Assembly: GCA_964518635.1 (NCBI GenBank)
Contig: CAZFGK010000010.1
Location: 1-64,000 of the forward strand
Direction: 5' to 3'
Source: CAZFGK01 sp964518635
Lineage (GTDB): Bacteria > Zixibacteria > MSB-5A5 > GN15 > FEB-12
Length of the DNA stretch: 64,000 nt
Both the position numbers and the translations under genes were made by a program. Below are positions 1 to 8,407 of this stretch, in pieces (positions within the stretch are counted from its first letter, which is position 1; every line of letters starts with the position of its first letter). Below the pieces are notes generated by a model. The model was given only the letters and a program-made list of their open reading frames with translations, was not told where the DNA came from and did not search any database.

Positions 1-54
1 CTAGACCATTCCGGTGCAATCAGTTAGAGGCGGAAATTCCTCTCGTACTTTGGG

Positions 55-83
55 TTGACTCCCCCACGCTACCCCCCTTTATT
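55..83 (+). promoter_or_regulatory. Putative sigma-70-type promoter for the E2-lipB cluster
   Basis: TTGACT (55-60) and TTTATT (78-83) are separated by exactly 17 bases, matching 5/6 and 4/6 of the consensus. The first gene starts at 129 with GGAG and AAGGA ahead of it, which leaves a leader of about 40 bases. Sequence match only; if the E1 genes lie just upstream of the window, the E2 gene may instead be read from them. Confidence 0.3.
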
Positions 84-128
84 CCCCTTTCCACAACGAA
101 AATTTGATACTGGAGATAAGGATTTCGC

Positions 129-1487
129 ATGGCCACAGAAGTAGTAGTCCCTCAGATGGGAGAATCGGTTCTCGAAGGAACCATCCTCGAATGGAAAGTA
201 AAGATCGGCGACAAAGTCTCTCTCAATCAGGGGCTGGTCGAATTGATGACCGATAAGGTCAATGTCGAAATCCCCTCAGAGGCGAACGGAACTATCGCCG
301 GTATCTTTGCAGAAGCCGGGCAGGTAGTTCGTGTTGGTGCACGTATTGCCGTTATCGATGACGGTGGTGCTGCTCCGAATATCTCTGCGACTGCTCCCGC
401 CGCCGCAAAGGCATCTACACCCGCTGCAGCTGCGCCCGTTGCGAAAGCAGCCGCACCAGCACCGACTCCTGTTGCAGCCCCATCTGTGAAGGGAACTGCT
501 GCTGTTGGGCAAGGAAAGATCTCGCCAAAGATTCGGATGATGATCCGCGAATACAATCTTGATCCTTCAAACATCATTCCGACTGGCAAAGATGGAATGG
601 TGACCGCTGAAGATGTGAAGCGTACCGTCGATGGTCGCTCATCATCCGCCGGATTCAGCGCTGGACCGATTCCTGCTCCAGCGCAGCCGACCTTCGCAAT
701 GCCGACATTGCCGACGATGTCTGCGGCACCATCGAAGCCACTCGTACAGGTGCAGATTCCGGTCTTCGCGCCGATGCCACCCGATTTGAAAGAGACTCGC
801 AAGCCACTCGCCGGAGTGCGCAAGCTCATCGCCGATCATATGGTCAAGTCGAAGCATACCTCGCCGCACGTGACGACCTTCGAAGAGATCGACATGACCG
901 AGCTTGTTTCGTTCCGCAATGAAATCAAGAATGATTTCATCAAAACCTACGGCGCTAATATCACCTACATGCCGTTTGTGGTGAAAGCCGCGGCAGTTGC
1001 GCTGCGTGAATATCCGACGATCAATGCATCACTGACTGATACCGAGATCATTCTTAAGAACTATATCAACATCGGTATAGCCGTCGCACGTGAGGATGGC
1101 CTGATCGTTCCGATCATCAAGAATGCCGACAAGAAGACTATCGTTGAGTTGGCGGTCGAGATCGCTTCGCTCGGTGAGAGAGCCCGCACCAACAAACTTG
1201 TCCCGGATGATATCGCCGATGGGACATTCACACTCACCAATGCAGGCATGTTTGGCGCGACCGGATCGACACCGATTATTTCACAGCCGCAGGTCGCGAT
1301 TCTTGGCATTCACGCGATTGTGAAGAAGCCGTGGGTAGTGAACAATCAGATTGTCATTCGGAATATCTCGAACTTCGGCATGTCGTTCGATCATCGTCTG
1401 ATTGACGGACATACCGCCGTGCAATTTTTGCATCGCATCCATGAGATGCTTTCCGACGGACGCAAGATGCTGATGCATCTGCGCTGA
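129..1487 (+). CDS. Dihydrolipoamide acyltransferase (E2) of a 2-oxoacid dehydrogenase complex
   Basis: Core subunit that moves an acyl group from the E1-bound intermediate to CoA through a swinging lipoyl arm. One lipoyl domain spans residues 1-80, with the lipoylated lysine at Lys43 in LMTDKVNVEIP. An Ala/Pro-rich linker follows. A peripheral-subunit-binding domain (about 130-166, starting ISPKIRMMIREYNLDP) precedes the catalytic acyltransferase domain (about 225-452). The active-site His422 and Asp426 sit in FDHRLIDG. The 452-residue length is normal for a one-lipoyl E2. Pyruvate versus branched-chain specificity cannot be told from the sequence. No E1 or E3 gene is in view; they may lie upstream. 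lipB follows after 10 bases, consistent with shared transcription. Confidence 0.93.
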   Translation: MATEVVVPQMGESVLEGTILEWKVKIGDKVSLNQGLVELMTDKVNVEIPSEANGTIAGIFAEAGQVVRVGARIAVIDDGGAAPNISATAPAAAKASTPAAAAPVAKAAAPAPTPVAAPSVKGTAAVGQGKISPKIRMMIREYNLDPSNIIPTGKDGMVTAEDVKRTVDGRSSSAGFSAGPIPAPAQPTFAMPTLPTMSAAPSKPLVQVQIPVFAPMPPDLKETRKPLAGVRKLIADHMVKSKHTSPHVTTFEEIDMTELVSFRNEIKNDFIKTYGANITYMPFVVKAAAVALREYPTINASLTDTEIILKNYINIGIAVAREDGLIVPIIKNADKKTIVELAVEIASLGERARTNKLVPDDIADGTFTLTNAGMFGATGSTPIISQPQVAILGIHAIVKKPWVVNNQIVIRNISNFGMSFDHRLIDGHTAVQFLHRIHEMLSDGRKMLMHLR

Positions 1488-1497
1488 TCGGAGAACG

Positions 1498-2205
1498 ATG
1501 TCGCACCATATCCAACGTCCCCTCGGTCATGGCTGGCTTTTGCAGCTTGGCCGAGTTGACTATCACCGCGTCCTTGGCTGGCAGCGTTCGCTGGTCAAGA
1601 TGCGTGAGTCGGGAATGGCGCGCGATACAATCATTCTCGTGGAACACCCTTCAGTGTATACCGTCGGCAAAAGTGGGGACCCTGAGCATTTTGCTGGCGG
1701 GGATGTGGTGCCGGTTTTTATCGAACGTGGTGGTGATGTCACCTGGCATGGTCCGGGGCAGCAGGTAGTCTATTTCGTATTCAATCTGACCCGTCGTGGT
1801 CGGGATGTCCGCAGGTTTGTCGAAATGATTCAGGAGGGGATCATTCGCACTCTTTCAGAATTTGGTGTCAACGGCACACGAAGCGAGAAGAGTGTCGGCG
1901 TCTGGATTGGGGAGCAGAAGGTCGCATCGATAGGCGTCGCGGTGAAAAAGTGGATCACCTTTCACGGGGCCGCAATCAATGTCTGCACTGATCTGGATGA
2001 ATTCCGAAAAGTCATGCCCTGCGGGCTTGATCCGAATGTGATGACCTCACTCGATCGGGTGCTTGGTCGTCCGGTGACAATGAAAGAGTTCAACGAAGTT
2101 CTCATGAAAAAATATGAAGCGATATTCGGGATGCGTTTCTGGCCAGTGCGGCTGGAGGAGCTTGCCGAGGATGTGAAAAGTCAAACAGGTGGCGGCCATG
2201 TGTAG
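1498..2205 (+). CDS. lipB: Octanoyltransferase LipB
   Basis: Transfers octanoate from acyl carrier protein to the lipoyl-domain lysine, the first step of endogenous lipoate synthesis. The family block RGGDVTWHGPGQ is present. The catalytic lysine is Lys141 (KVASIGVAV) and the acyl-thioester cysteine is Cys175 (MPCGLDP). These match the classic Lys/Cys dyad in position and spacing. 235 residues is full length. It sits 10 bases after the E2 gene, whose product is a lipoylation target, so the pairing makes functional sense. No lipA is in the window. Confidence 0.95.
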   Translation: MSHHIQRPLGHGWLLQLGRVDYHRVLGWQRSLVKMRESGMARDTIILVEHPSVYTVGKSGDPEHFAGGDVVPVFIERGGDVTWHGPGQQVVYFVFNLTRRGRDVRRFVEMIQEGIIRTLSEFGVNGTRSEKSVGVWIGEQKVASIGVAVKKWITFHGAAINVCTDLDEFRKVMPCGLDPNVMTSLDRVLGRPVTMKEFNEVLMKKYEAIFGMRFWPVRLEELAEDVKSQTGGGHV

Positions 2206-2259
2206 TCGATCCACTCAGTTGGGCACTACGAAGTTTTTTGCGCGAAGGAGTCTGTCAGC

Positions 2260-3006
2260 ATGGAGTTGAAGGGAAAGCTCGCCTTTGTATCGGGCGGAAC
2301 ACGCGGGATCGGACTTGCCACTGCCGAACGTCTTGCCGCAGCCGGAGCGGATGTGATCATCACCTTTTTCCGCTCTCGGAACGATGCCAAGAATGCAGAA
2401 GAGAAGATTAAGTCGTACGGCGTGCAATGTCATGTCCATCGCGCCAATATGGGGAATGAAGAGCAGGTCAAAGAGCTGTTTGCATCGATCAAAGAGAAAT
2501 ACGGCAAGCTTGATATCCTTATTTCCAATGTTTCGATTGGAAATTTCAATGATGTTCTCTCGGCAAGTGATCGTGATTTTGATACATCGATGGCAGTCAA
2601 CGCGCGCGCTTATCTCAATTGCATCCAGATGGCGACACCGATGATGCCCTCTGGGGGCAGAATCGTGTCGGTCTCATCACTTGGTTCGATTCGCTATATC
2701 CCCGGCTATGTGACCATAGGGGTATCCAAAGCTGCGATTGAGAGTATCACCCGCTTTGCTGCAGTTGAATTAGCGGCAAAGGGGATCACGGTGAACACGG
2801 TCTGTGGCGGATTTATTGATACCGATGCATTGAAGGTCTTTCCGAACTATGAGCAGATGAAACTGGAGGTCGCCGAGCGAACTCCGATGAAACGAATCGG
2901 ACAACCCGGTGAAGTCGCCGATGTCATTGCGTTTCTTGCATCACCACGCGCTAGTTATGTCACCGGTCAGACGTATATCGTCGACGGCGGCTATACCATC
3001 GTTTAG
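2260..3006 (+). CDS. fabL: Enoyl-[ACP] reductase (NADPH) of the FabL type
   Basis: Short-chain dehydrogenase/reductase, 248 residues, with the cofactor loop SGGTRGIGLATAERL near the N-terminus. The region SVSSLGSIRYIPGY...GVSKAAIES and the block GGFIDTDALKVFPNYEQM closely resemble the Bacillus subtilis FabL enoyl reductase, more so than FabG. That implies the last reduction step of fatty-acid elongation. The substrate-binding end GQTYIVDGGY is intact. AAGGAG lies about 10 bases ahead of the ATG. A generic SDR role cannot be excluded without testing activity. The neighbouring lipB also draws on fatty-acid intermediates. Confidence 0.8.
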   Translation: MELKGKLAFVSGGTRGIGLATAERLAAAGADVIITFFRSRNDAKNAEEKIKSYGVQCHVHRANMGNEEQVKELFASIKEKYGKLDILISNVSIGNFNDVLSASDRDFDTSMAVNARAYLNCIQMATPMMPSGGRIVSVSSLGSIRYIPGYVTIGVSKAAIESITRFAAVELAAKGITVNTVCGGFIDTDALKVFPNYEQMKLEVAERTPMKRIGQPGEVADVIAFLASPRASYVTGQTYIVDGGYTIV

Positions 3007-3035
3007 GCACGAGGAACGAAAGAAAGCAGAACCAG

Positions 3036-3629
3036 ATGGCTACAACGTTACGTGAACTTGCGAAAGTCGATGGATACGATTCAACAACTCAGAAAATTGT
3101 TGGCTTTATGGCTCGTCAACTTGACGAACATCTGGCAAAACTCAAGAGAGTGACTGAGGGCTTGACGGTCGAACAACTCGAATGGCAGACGCATCCGGGT
3201 CACAATACGATTGGAATGCTGCTGGCACACTGCGCAGTCGCGGAGGCCTATTGGGTCTGTGTTTTCGATTCCGGCATGCCACTCGAACCGGATGGCGCAA
3301 GTAAGGTCGCGGAAGTGGTCGGAATCGGCTGGGATGATGACGGTCTACCCGCAAAACAGGGATCGAAACATCCTGAAACATTGCGCGGGAAAACAATAGT
3401 CGACTATTACAACTACCTAGATCGTACTCGTGTGGCATCACACAAAATAATGCGTACCTGGACCGACGAGAAACTTCAGCAGATTGTAGTTCGTGGTGAA
3501 AAAGAGACCAGCATGGCATGGGTGGTCTATCACATCCATGAGCATCTCGTTGAACACTGCGGACAGATTCAGTACATCAAACATCTCATGCGTGATGCCG
3601 GAGTTCTGCCCCCCCTTCCGACAGCTTAG
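3036..3629 (+). CDS. DinB-like four-helix metalloprotein
   Basis: 197-residue soluble helical protein of the DinB/YfiT (DinB_2) superfamily. N-terminal helices (FMARQLDEHLAKLKRV), a central GHNTIGMLLAHCAVAEAYW segment and a C-terminal HIHEHLVEHCGQIQYIKHL helix supply the histidines expected to bind a metal. Family members include thiol-dependent S-transferases, but most are uncharacterised, so no substrate is claimed. It follows fabL by 29 bases. Its stop codon overlaps the end of the convergent lgt gene by 4 bases, so the two transcripts must collide or overlap. Confidence 0.75.
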   Translation: MATTLRELAKVDGYDSTTQKIVGFMARQLDEHLAKLKRVTEGLTVEQLEWQTHPGHNTIGMLLAHCAVAEAYWVCVFDSGMPLEPDGASKVAEVVGIGWDDDGLPAKQGSKHPETLRGKTIVDYYNYLDRTRVASHKIMRTWTDEKLQQIVVRGEKETSMAWVVYHIHEHLVEHCGQIQYIKHLMRDAGVLPPLPTA

Positions 3630-4447
3630 GCAGGATTGATTCTCTGCGCTGATTGTATTCGTTTGCCAAAGAGATAGATCAGAACGCCGAGCAGGAACAG
3701 ACCAATAGAAGTCGCTTGATTCCATGTCAGGAAACTCGACAGTCCGGGGAAGAGCATGTCCTGTTCGTACCAGCGAAACAGATCAATCAGATAGCGTGAA
3801 AACGCTTCTCCCATCAACATCACCCCGGCCACTTGTCCGATGAATTGTCGCTTTTTCAGAAGCGTCCCACAGACCAGAAACAGAATCAACCCGTAGAGCG
3901 AACTGTAGATTTGCGTCGGATGAAGTGCGACTGCGCCGTATATATGTGCAGGGAGTGAATCTGCTGGAAATGTCACCCCCCAGGGGAGGTCAGTTGGCTT
4001 TCCAAAACAGCAGCCATTGCAAAAACAGCCCCATCGTGCAATGGCAGTGCCGAGGGCATACGAGGGCGCGAAGACATCGAACATATCAAGGACGTTCAGA
4101 TTATTTCGTCGGCAGTAGATAAAGGTCGCAACGAGGGCGAGAATGAGCCCCCCGTACAGATTCAATCCGGCGATGCCAAATCCGGAACCGCTGCTACCAA
4201 ACGGATTGATGGCAGAGAGCGGATTCGCCGCGTAGTCCACCCAATGAGTGATCACATACCAGACGCGTGCGCCGATGACTCCGGCGAAGATCATGATGTA
4301 GGCGATATTCAGAAGATGATCGAATGGTCGCTTGTCACGTTTGGCGACATGCCGCAGATAGAGCACGCCGCCGAGAAATGCCAGAGCCATGAACAGCCCG
4401 AATGAACGAATCGGGAACTCACCGATATGAAATAGCTCAGGAAGCAT
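3626..4447 (-). CDS. lgt: Prolipoprotein diacylglyceryl transferase Lgt
   Basis: Inner-membrane enzyme that attaches diacylglycerol from phosphatidylglycerol to the lipobox cysteine of prolipoproteins. 273 residues with about seven hydrophobic helices. The family starts with a short periplasmic segment, here FHIGEFPIRSFGLFMALAFL. The core GARVWYVITHW and ARWGCFCNGCCFGKPTDLPW blocks and the HPTQIYSSLYG motif are recognisable. A candidate client, the lipoprotein at 14277, is in this window. It lies 5 bases downstream of rsmI in the rsmI-lgt arrangement. Confidence 0.95.
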   Translation of the reverse strand: MLPELFHIGEFPIRSFGLFMALAFLGGVLYLRHVAKRDKRPFDHLLNIAYIMIFAGVIGARVWYVITHWVDYAANPLSAINPFGSSGSGFGIAGLNLYGGLILALVATFIYCRRNNLNVLDMFDVFAPSYALGTAIARWGCFCNGCCFGKPTDLPWGVTFPADSLPAHIYGAVALHPTQIYSSLYGLILFLVCGTLLKKRQFIGQVAGVMLMGEAFSRYLIDLFRWYEQDMLFPGLSSFLTWNQATSIGLFLLGVLIYLFGKRIQSAQRINPA

Positions 4448-4452
4448 GCAGA

Positions 4453-5232
4453 TTACCTTTCGTCACTTTCTGTTTCAACTCCGGAATCTTCCTGAAGTTC
4501 ATTCTCGTCAGTCTCCGTACCAGCAGCATCTTTGTTTCCTGCAATCAAGAGCACGATCTCCCCTTTGAGAGTTCGATTTGAAATCGATGCAATGATCTCT
4601 GAAAGTGTGCCGCGAATATACTCCTCGTGCAACTTCGTCAGTTCACGCGCAATGCATGCACTCCGATCACCGAGGACTTCGAGTGCTTGCTTCACTGATT
4701 TCTGTATTCGGTGAGGAGATTCATAAAAGATAAGAGTGTGCGCAAGCATCTTTACGGCTTCGAATCTCCGTTGCCGTGCACCGGATTTGTGTGGGAGAAA
4801 TCCCTCAAAGAAAAAACGGTCGGTCGGCAAACCGGAAGCAGTGAGGGCGACAATTGCCGCGCAGGGACCGGGGATGGCAGTCACTCGGACTCCGGCATCG
4901 ATTGCATCCCGGACAATTCGATACGCTGGATCGGCGATTCCCGGAGAACCTGCATCGGAGATCACTGCGATGGTTTCCCCGTGTGCCATTCGGTCGATCA
5001 GGCGTCCGGATTGCGCTCGTTCATTGAATTCATGATAGGCAATCTTGGGTCGGTCGATTTCAAAGTGTGAGAGAAGCCGACCAGAAGTGCGGGTATCTTC
5101 ACAAGCGATGACATCGGCTGATTTCAGTGCCTCTATCGCTCTTGTCGAAACATCGCTGAGATTTCCGATAGGTGTTGGTACCAGCAAAAGTTCACCGCCG
5201 ATAGTTTTTCGCTGCTCACCGGGGCGTTTCAT
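4453..5232 (-). CDS. rsmI: 16S rRNA (cytidine1402-2'-O)-methyltransferase RsmI
   Basis: SAM-dependent methylase of the tetrapyrrole-methylase fold that 2'-O-methylates C1402 in the ribosomal decoding centre. The signature LLLVPTPIGNLSDVSTRAIE is near the N-terminus. ACEDTRTSGRLL, ISDAGSPGIADPAYRIV and TAIPGPCAAIVAL follow in the family order. 259 residues is slightly shorter than the E. coli protein. The last 30 residues are an acidic, probably disordered tail rich in Glu and Asp. The start overlaps the nadE stop by 4 bases, suggesting translational coupling. Confidence 0.95.
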   Translation of the reverse strand: MKRPGEQRKTIGGELLLVPTPIGNLSDVSTRAIEALKSADVIACEDTRTSGRLLSHFEIDRPKIAYHEFNERAQSGRLIDRMAHGETIAVISDAGSPGIADPAYRIVRDAIDAGVRVTAIPGPCAAIVALTASGLPTDRFFFEGFLPHKSGARQRRFEAVKMLAHTLIFYESPHRIQKSVKQALEVLGDRSACIARELTKLHEEYIRGTLSEIIASISNRTLKGEIVLLIAGNKDAAGTETDENELQEDSGVETESDER

Positions 5233-6056
5233 TCGCTGAGTTCGATTCGTTCAGGAATTGGCTTTTTGGAAAGAGGAGCAATTGAAGGAAGCTGTCGTTT
5301 GTAGTAGTGACGATTGATTAGTTCGATGACACGAGTCAGGGACACAGTCGGGAAATGCTTTTCGAGTCCGCGACGATTACGTACAGAATCATCCAGAAGG
5401 GCGACGAGAATCTGATCAATCATTTCGTACGAGACGCCGATCTCCCCTTCGTCGGTCTGTCCTGACCACAAATCTGCCGACGGGGCTTTCTCGATGATGC
5501 TCTTCGGCATGCCAAGATGCTTCGCCATCGCGCGGACTTCAGTCTTATACAGCTCCCCAATAGGGTTGAATGAACAGGCCGAGTCCCCGTACCATGTGGT
5601 ATAGCCAAGAGCGATTTCGGTTCGATTCCCGGTACCAACGACGAGGGCGTTTCGCTGGTGAGCATAATCGAAGAGAATACTCATTCGTTCGCGCGCCATC
5701 TTGTTGCCACGACGAAGCTGATCGGCATCACGGTTTGCGAAGTATGCGTCGACCATCGGGCTGATCGCTTCAACCGTCGTTTCGATCTGGAGCCAGTCAG
5801 CAAGTGCTTTCGCATCGGTCAACGATTCAGCGGAGGATGAATGATACGGCATCATGATCCCAAAGAGCTGACTATTGCCAAGTGCGCGAACGGCCAATGC
5901 AGCCGAGAGGGAGGAATCGATCCCGCCGGATAGCCCGATGACCAGATGCTTTCGTCCTGATCGGGCGGAGATTTCCCGAATGAAGGAGCAGATCTTTTCT
6001 ATCGTTCGTTCAAGATGATCGGGGGCGGTAATCATTCCACTCATATCTGTTACCAT
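5229..6056 (-). CDS. nadE: NH3-dependent NAD+ synthetase NadE
   Basis: Adenylates nicotinate adenine dinucleotide and amidates it with ammonia, the last step of NAD synthesis. The N-type ATP-pyrophosphatase P-loop is LVIGLSGGIDSSLSAAL. The block VVGTGNRTEIALGYTTWYGD and FNPIGELYKTEVRAMAKHLG are typical. No glutaminase domain is present, so ammonia must come from elsewhere. The start is uncertain: the frame is open to a TTG at 6167. ATGs at 6056, 6044 and 6035 give the family's usual short lead into the P-loop, and none has a strong ribosome binding site. 6056 gives 275 residues. A weak TTGTAC-17-TATGGT box ends 7 bases before the ATG at 6044. Confidence 0.9.
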   Translation of the reverse strand: MVTDMSGMITAPDHLERTIEKICSFIREISARSGRKHLVIGLSGGIDSSLSAALAVRALGNSQLFGIMMPYHSSSAESLTDAKALADWLQIETTVEAISPMVDAYFANRDADQLRRGNKMARERMSILFDYAHQRNALVVGTGNRTEIALGYTTWYGDSACSFNPIGELYKTEVRAMAKHLGMPKSIIEKAPSADLWSGQTDEGEIGVSYEMIDQILVALLDDSVRNRRGLEKHFPTVSLTRVIELINRHYYKRQLPSIAPLSKKPIPERIELSE

Positions 6057-6135
6057 AGCCACCACTCGCTTCTGGTACAAGCTTGAGTCGAAAATCCGGA
6101 CATTTGGCTTAGTATCACATCTCGCAACCTCCGCC

Positions 6136-6164
6136 TTGACCTTTGGGCTCGATTCGGACATATT
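6136..6164 (+). promoter_or_regulatory. Putative promoter for ssb
   Basis: TTGACC (6136-6141), 17 bases, then CATATT (6159-6164). The predicted start of transcription, about 6171, would put the ssb ribosome binding site at the very 5' end of the message. The site lies between the divergent nadE and ssb genes. Weak evidence. Confidence 0.25.
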
Positions 6165-6187
6165 CAAGCCGAAAGAAGGGTATTTTC

Positions 6188-6613
6188 ATGAGTGTCAACA
6201 AAGCAATTCTCCTCGGGCGTTTGGGCAAAGATCCCGAGCTCACCTATACACCCTCCGGCAAAGCGGTTGCGAAATTTTCATTGGCGACCAGCGAGAAATG
6301 GACCGGGCAGGATGGGCAACGTCATGAAGCCACCACCTGGCACAATATTGTCGCGTGGGGGAAACAGGCCGAAGTGATGAAGGAGTATCTCGCCAAGGGG
6401 CGGGAGGTCTTTATCGAAGGGCGGATCGAAAACCGGAGCTACGACGATAAAGAGGGGAACAAGAAGTATATTTCCGAAGTCGTGGTGACTGGTTTCCAGC
6501 TTATTGGCGGTCGTCCCGGTGGTGGGGGTGGGGCCGGAAGTGACTCGGAAGCTCCAGCAACCAGCTCGGCAGGTCGTGAAAGTGGTGGCGGGGACGACGA
6601 TCTCCCGTTCTAG
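6188..6613 (+). CDS. ssb: Single-stranded DNA-binding protein Ssb
   Basis: OB-fold protein that coats single-stranded DNA in replication and repair. It opens with the family start SVNKAILLGRLGKDPELTYT. The OB fold covers about residues 1-105. A Gly/Ser-rich linker (GGRPGGGGGAGSDSEAP) leads to the acidic tip DDDLPF, the docking tail for partner proteins. The ATG at 6188 has AAAGAAGGG 7 bases upstream and is preferred over a longer frame beginning at 6143. 141 residues. Not paired with rpsF/rpsR here. Confidence 0.95.
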   Translation: MSVNKAILLGRLGKDPELTYTPSGKAVAKFSLATSEKWTGQDGQRHEATTWHNIVAWGKQAEVMKEYLAKGREVFIEGRIENRSYDDKEGNKKYISEVVVTGFQLIGGRPGGGGGAGSDSEAPATSSAGRESGGGDDDLPF

Positions 6614-6651
6614 TTTCGCACAGGTCTGAATGGAAGTTCTGAACAGAGACG

Positions 6652-6679
6652 CCCCGGTCGTTGTACGGCCGGGGTTTTT
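6652..6679 (+). terminator. Rho-independent terminator after ssb
   Basis: CCCCGGTCG and CGGCCGGGG form a 9-bp stem with one wobble pair around the loop TTGTA, followed by TTTTT. It lies 38 bases after the ssb stop. Confidence 0.85.
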
Positions 6680-6811
6680 GTCATTCTGCCAGCTGTAGTT
6701 TTTCTTCTCACCGATTGTGCGAATTCTTGGCTGCGTTTTGCAAGAGAATCTGGCGATTTGAGAATGCAGACGCAGGTTCCATCACCACCGACTCCTGCGC
6801 AAGGAGGCTCC

Positions 6812-7390
6812 ATGTCATCGGACACGCTCACGCCATCACTGCCAAGCACACTCGATGTGCGCCCGTCACTCTATCGACGTGCGGCAATGATGGTGACCGG
6901 ATCGATTGCAATCTCGGCAGCGACGATTCTGTTCACGAACAATTTTATCAATCAGGAAATGGTGGGGCTGTCGGTCAATCAGTTGCAGTTGGCGGCACTG
7001 ACTTTGATGCCCTATATGATCTCGGCCGGAATCGCCGCGATCACGGCGGTTGGAGTCATGGCGATGCTTCCGGCAGCGAGAACAGCCGAACCGACCTTCA
7101 AAATCGCGACCCGCCTGCGCGAGATGGGAACAGGAAATCTTGCCAATTCTATTCGATTGAAATCTGGTCAGCCGATGGGAGAAATTGCCGCCGAGGTCAA
7201 TGCTGCCTCGGCTGCGTTGGGTGGACGATTAGCGGCCTGGAAAGTAATCAATCGCCAGCAGTGGGGAATCCTCTGCAAAGTTCGACTTGCTGCTGAACTT
7301 GGTGATACTGAGAAAGTTCTTGAGCATGTCATCGAGATGGAACGGAACTGGGATAAAGTAGCTGAAATAGAGGAACAGATACGCGTTTGA
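6812..7390 (+). CDS. Two-helix membrane protein with HAMP-like segment
   Basis: Unrecognised 192-residue protein. After a polar N-terminus come two hydrophobic segments (AAMMVTGSIAISAATILF and LMPYMISAGIAAITAVGVM). Next is a soluble amphipathic stretch resembling a HAMP linker (IATRLREMGTGNLANSIRLK, then MGEIAAEVNAASAALG), and a helical tail. Such an arrangement is usual in chemoreceptors or histidine kinases, but no output domain is attached. The ATG at 6812 has AAGGAGG 4 bases before it, deciding against an upstream start at 6758. It ends 12 bases from the convergent lpxD. A signalling partner role is inference. Confidence 0.6.
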   Translation: MSSDTLTPSLPSTLDVRPSLYRRAAMMVTGSIAISAATILFTNNFINQEMVGLSVNQLQLAALTLMPYMISAGIAAITAVGVMAMLPAARTAEPTFKIATRLREMGTGNLANSIRLKSGQPMGEIAAEVNAASAALGGRLAAWKVINRQQWGILCKVRLAAELGDTEKVLEHVIEMERNWDKVAEIEEQIRV

Positions 7391-7402
7391 TTGACTTGTC
7401 GA

Positions 7403-8407
7403 TTAGCTCTCGGTGTTGAGCTTGCGGATAATCTCCGGCAACCGACGCAAAGAGGCAAGTATACGGCGCTGTTCATGGATGTCATGCGCGGGAGTGCCAA
7501 GGACGGTCTGCCCGTCAGGGATCGATTTTCCAACCCCTGATTGAGCTGCAATTTTGACATCATTGCCGATTTCAAGATGCCCGATAATTCCGACCTGACC
7601 GGCGATCATCACTCGATCGCCGATTTTCGTTGAGCCCGCAATTCCGGTCTGCGCCACAATTACGCAATGAGAACCGATCTGCACGTTATGGGCGATCATG
7701 ACGAGATTGTCTATCTTGGTTCCGTTCCCGATGACCGTATCTCCCAACGCACCACGATCAATGGTTGTATTCGCGCCGATTTCGACATCATTGCCGATTC
7801 GCACGGAGCCGACTTGCGGTACTTTGTAGAGACCAGTGGGGGATTCCGCAAAGCCGAATCCATCCGCTCCGATCACAACGCCGGGATGGATAATCACTCG
7901 TTCACCGATATTGCACTCTGCGAGTAGCTGCACACCGGATCCGATGCGGGAGCCATTCCCGATGCTGACATTTTTTGAAATTCTGCTTCCGGCAGCAATG
8001 ACGACATCATCTCCGATTGTCGCTCCTGCCTCGATCACGACTAACGCCCCAATCTCGGCCTTTCCGACCGTAGCGGTCGAATCAATCACTGCCGTCGCAT
8101 GACGACCGTACGAGATCGCTTCAACCGGATTGAGCAGACGAACTGCTTGCGCAAATGCCAGGTGCGGCTGTTTGTGATGAATCAGAGTTTTGCCGGGAGC
8201 AGATTCGCCATGCGCGACAATGATCGCACCGGCATGAGTACTTTGAAGAAATGTGCGATATTTCGGATTGGCGACAAAGGTCAGATCGCTTTGCCGCGCG
8301 ATCTCAATCGGCGCGGCACTCTTGATAAGAGCCGCACCATCTCCGTTCACCTCGCCGCCGATCAGGCGTGCGAGTTCATCAACGCGGTATGATGCCCTAC
8401 TGCTCAA
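7403..8407 (-). CDS. lpxD: UDP-3-O-acylglucosamine N-acyltransferase LpxD
   Basis: Adds the second acyl chain in lipid A synthesis, evidence that the organism makes lipopolysaccharide. The N-terminal nucleotide-binding domain begins YRVDELARLIGGEVNGDG. From about residue 100 a left-handed beta-helix of hexapeptide repeats follows (for example IHPGVVIGADGFGF, IDNLVMIAHNVQIGSHCVI), including the conserved AHN histidine. A helical C-terminus closes it. No ATG fits the family start. TTG at 8407, overlapping the last codons of skp, gives 334 residues; ATGs at 8443 and 8461 would add tails lying inside skp. Last gene of the rplU-bamA-skp-lpxD group. Confidence 0.92.
   Translation of the reverse strand: MSSRASYRVDELARLIGGEVNGDGAALIKSAAPIEIARQSDLTFVANPKYRTFLQSTHAGAIIVAHGESAPGKTLIHHKQPHLAFAQAVRLLNPVEAISYGRHATAVIDSTATVGKAEIGALVVIEAGATIGDDVVIAAGSRISKNVSIGNGSRIGSGVQLLAECNIGERVIIHPGVVIGADGFGFAESPTGLYKVPQVGSVRIGNDVEIGANTTIDRGALGDTVIGNGTKIDNLVMIAHNVQIGSHCVIVAQTGIAGSTKIGDRVMIAGQVGIIGHLEIGNDVKIAAQSGVGKSIPDGQTVLGTPAHDIHEQRRILASLRRLPEIIRKLNTES

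Noticed and set aside
6661..7296. A 211-codon frame overlapping the HAMP-like gene
   Set aside because: It begins inside the ssb terminator, lacks a ribosome binding site and has Asp/Asn/Cys-rich text without family similarity. The gene in the other frame has AAGGAGG and two clear membrane helices.
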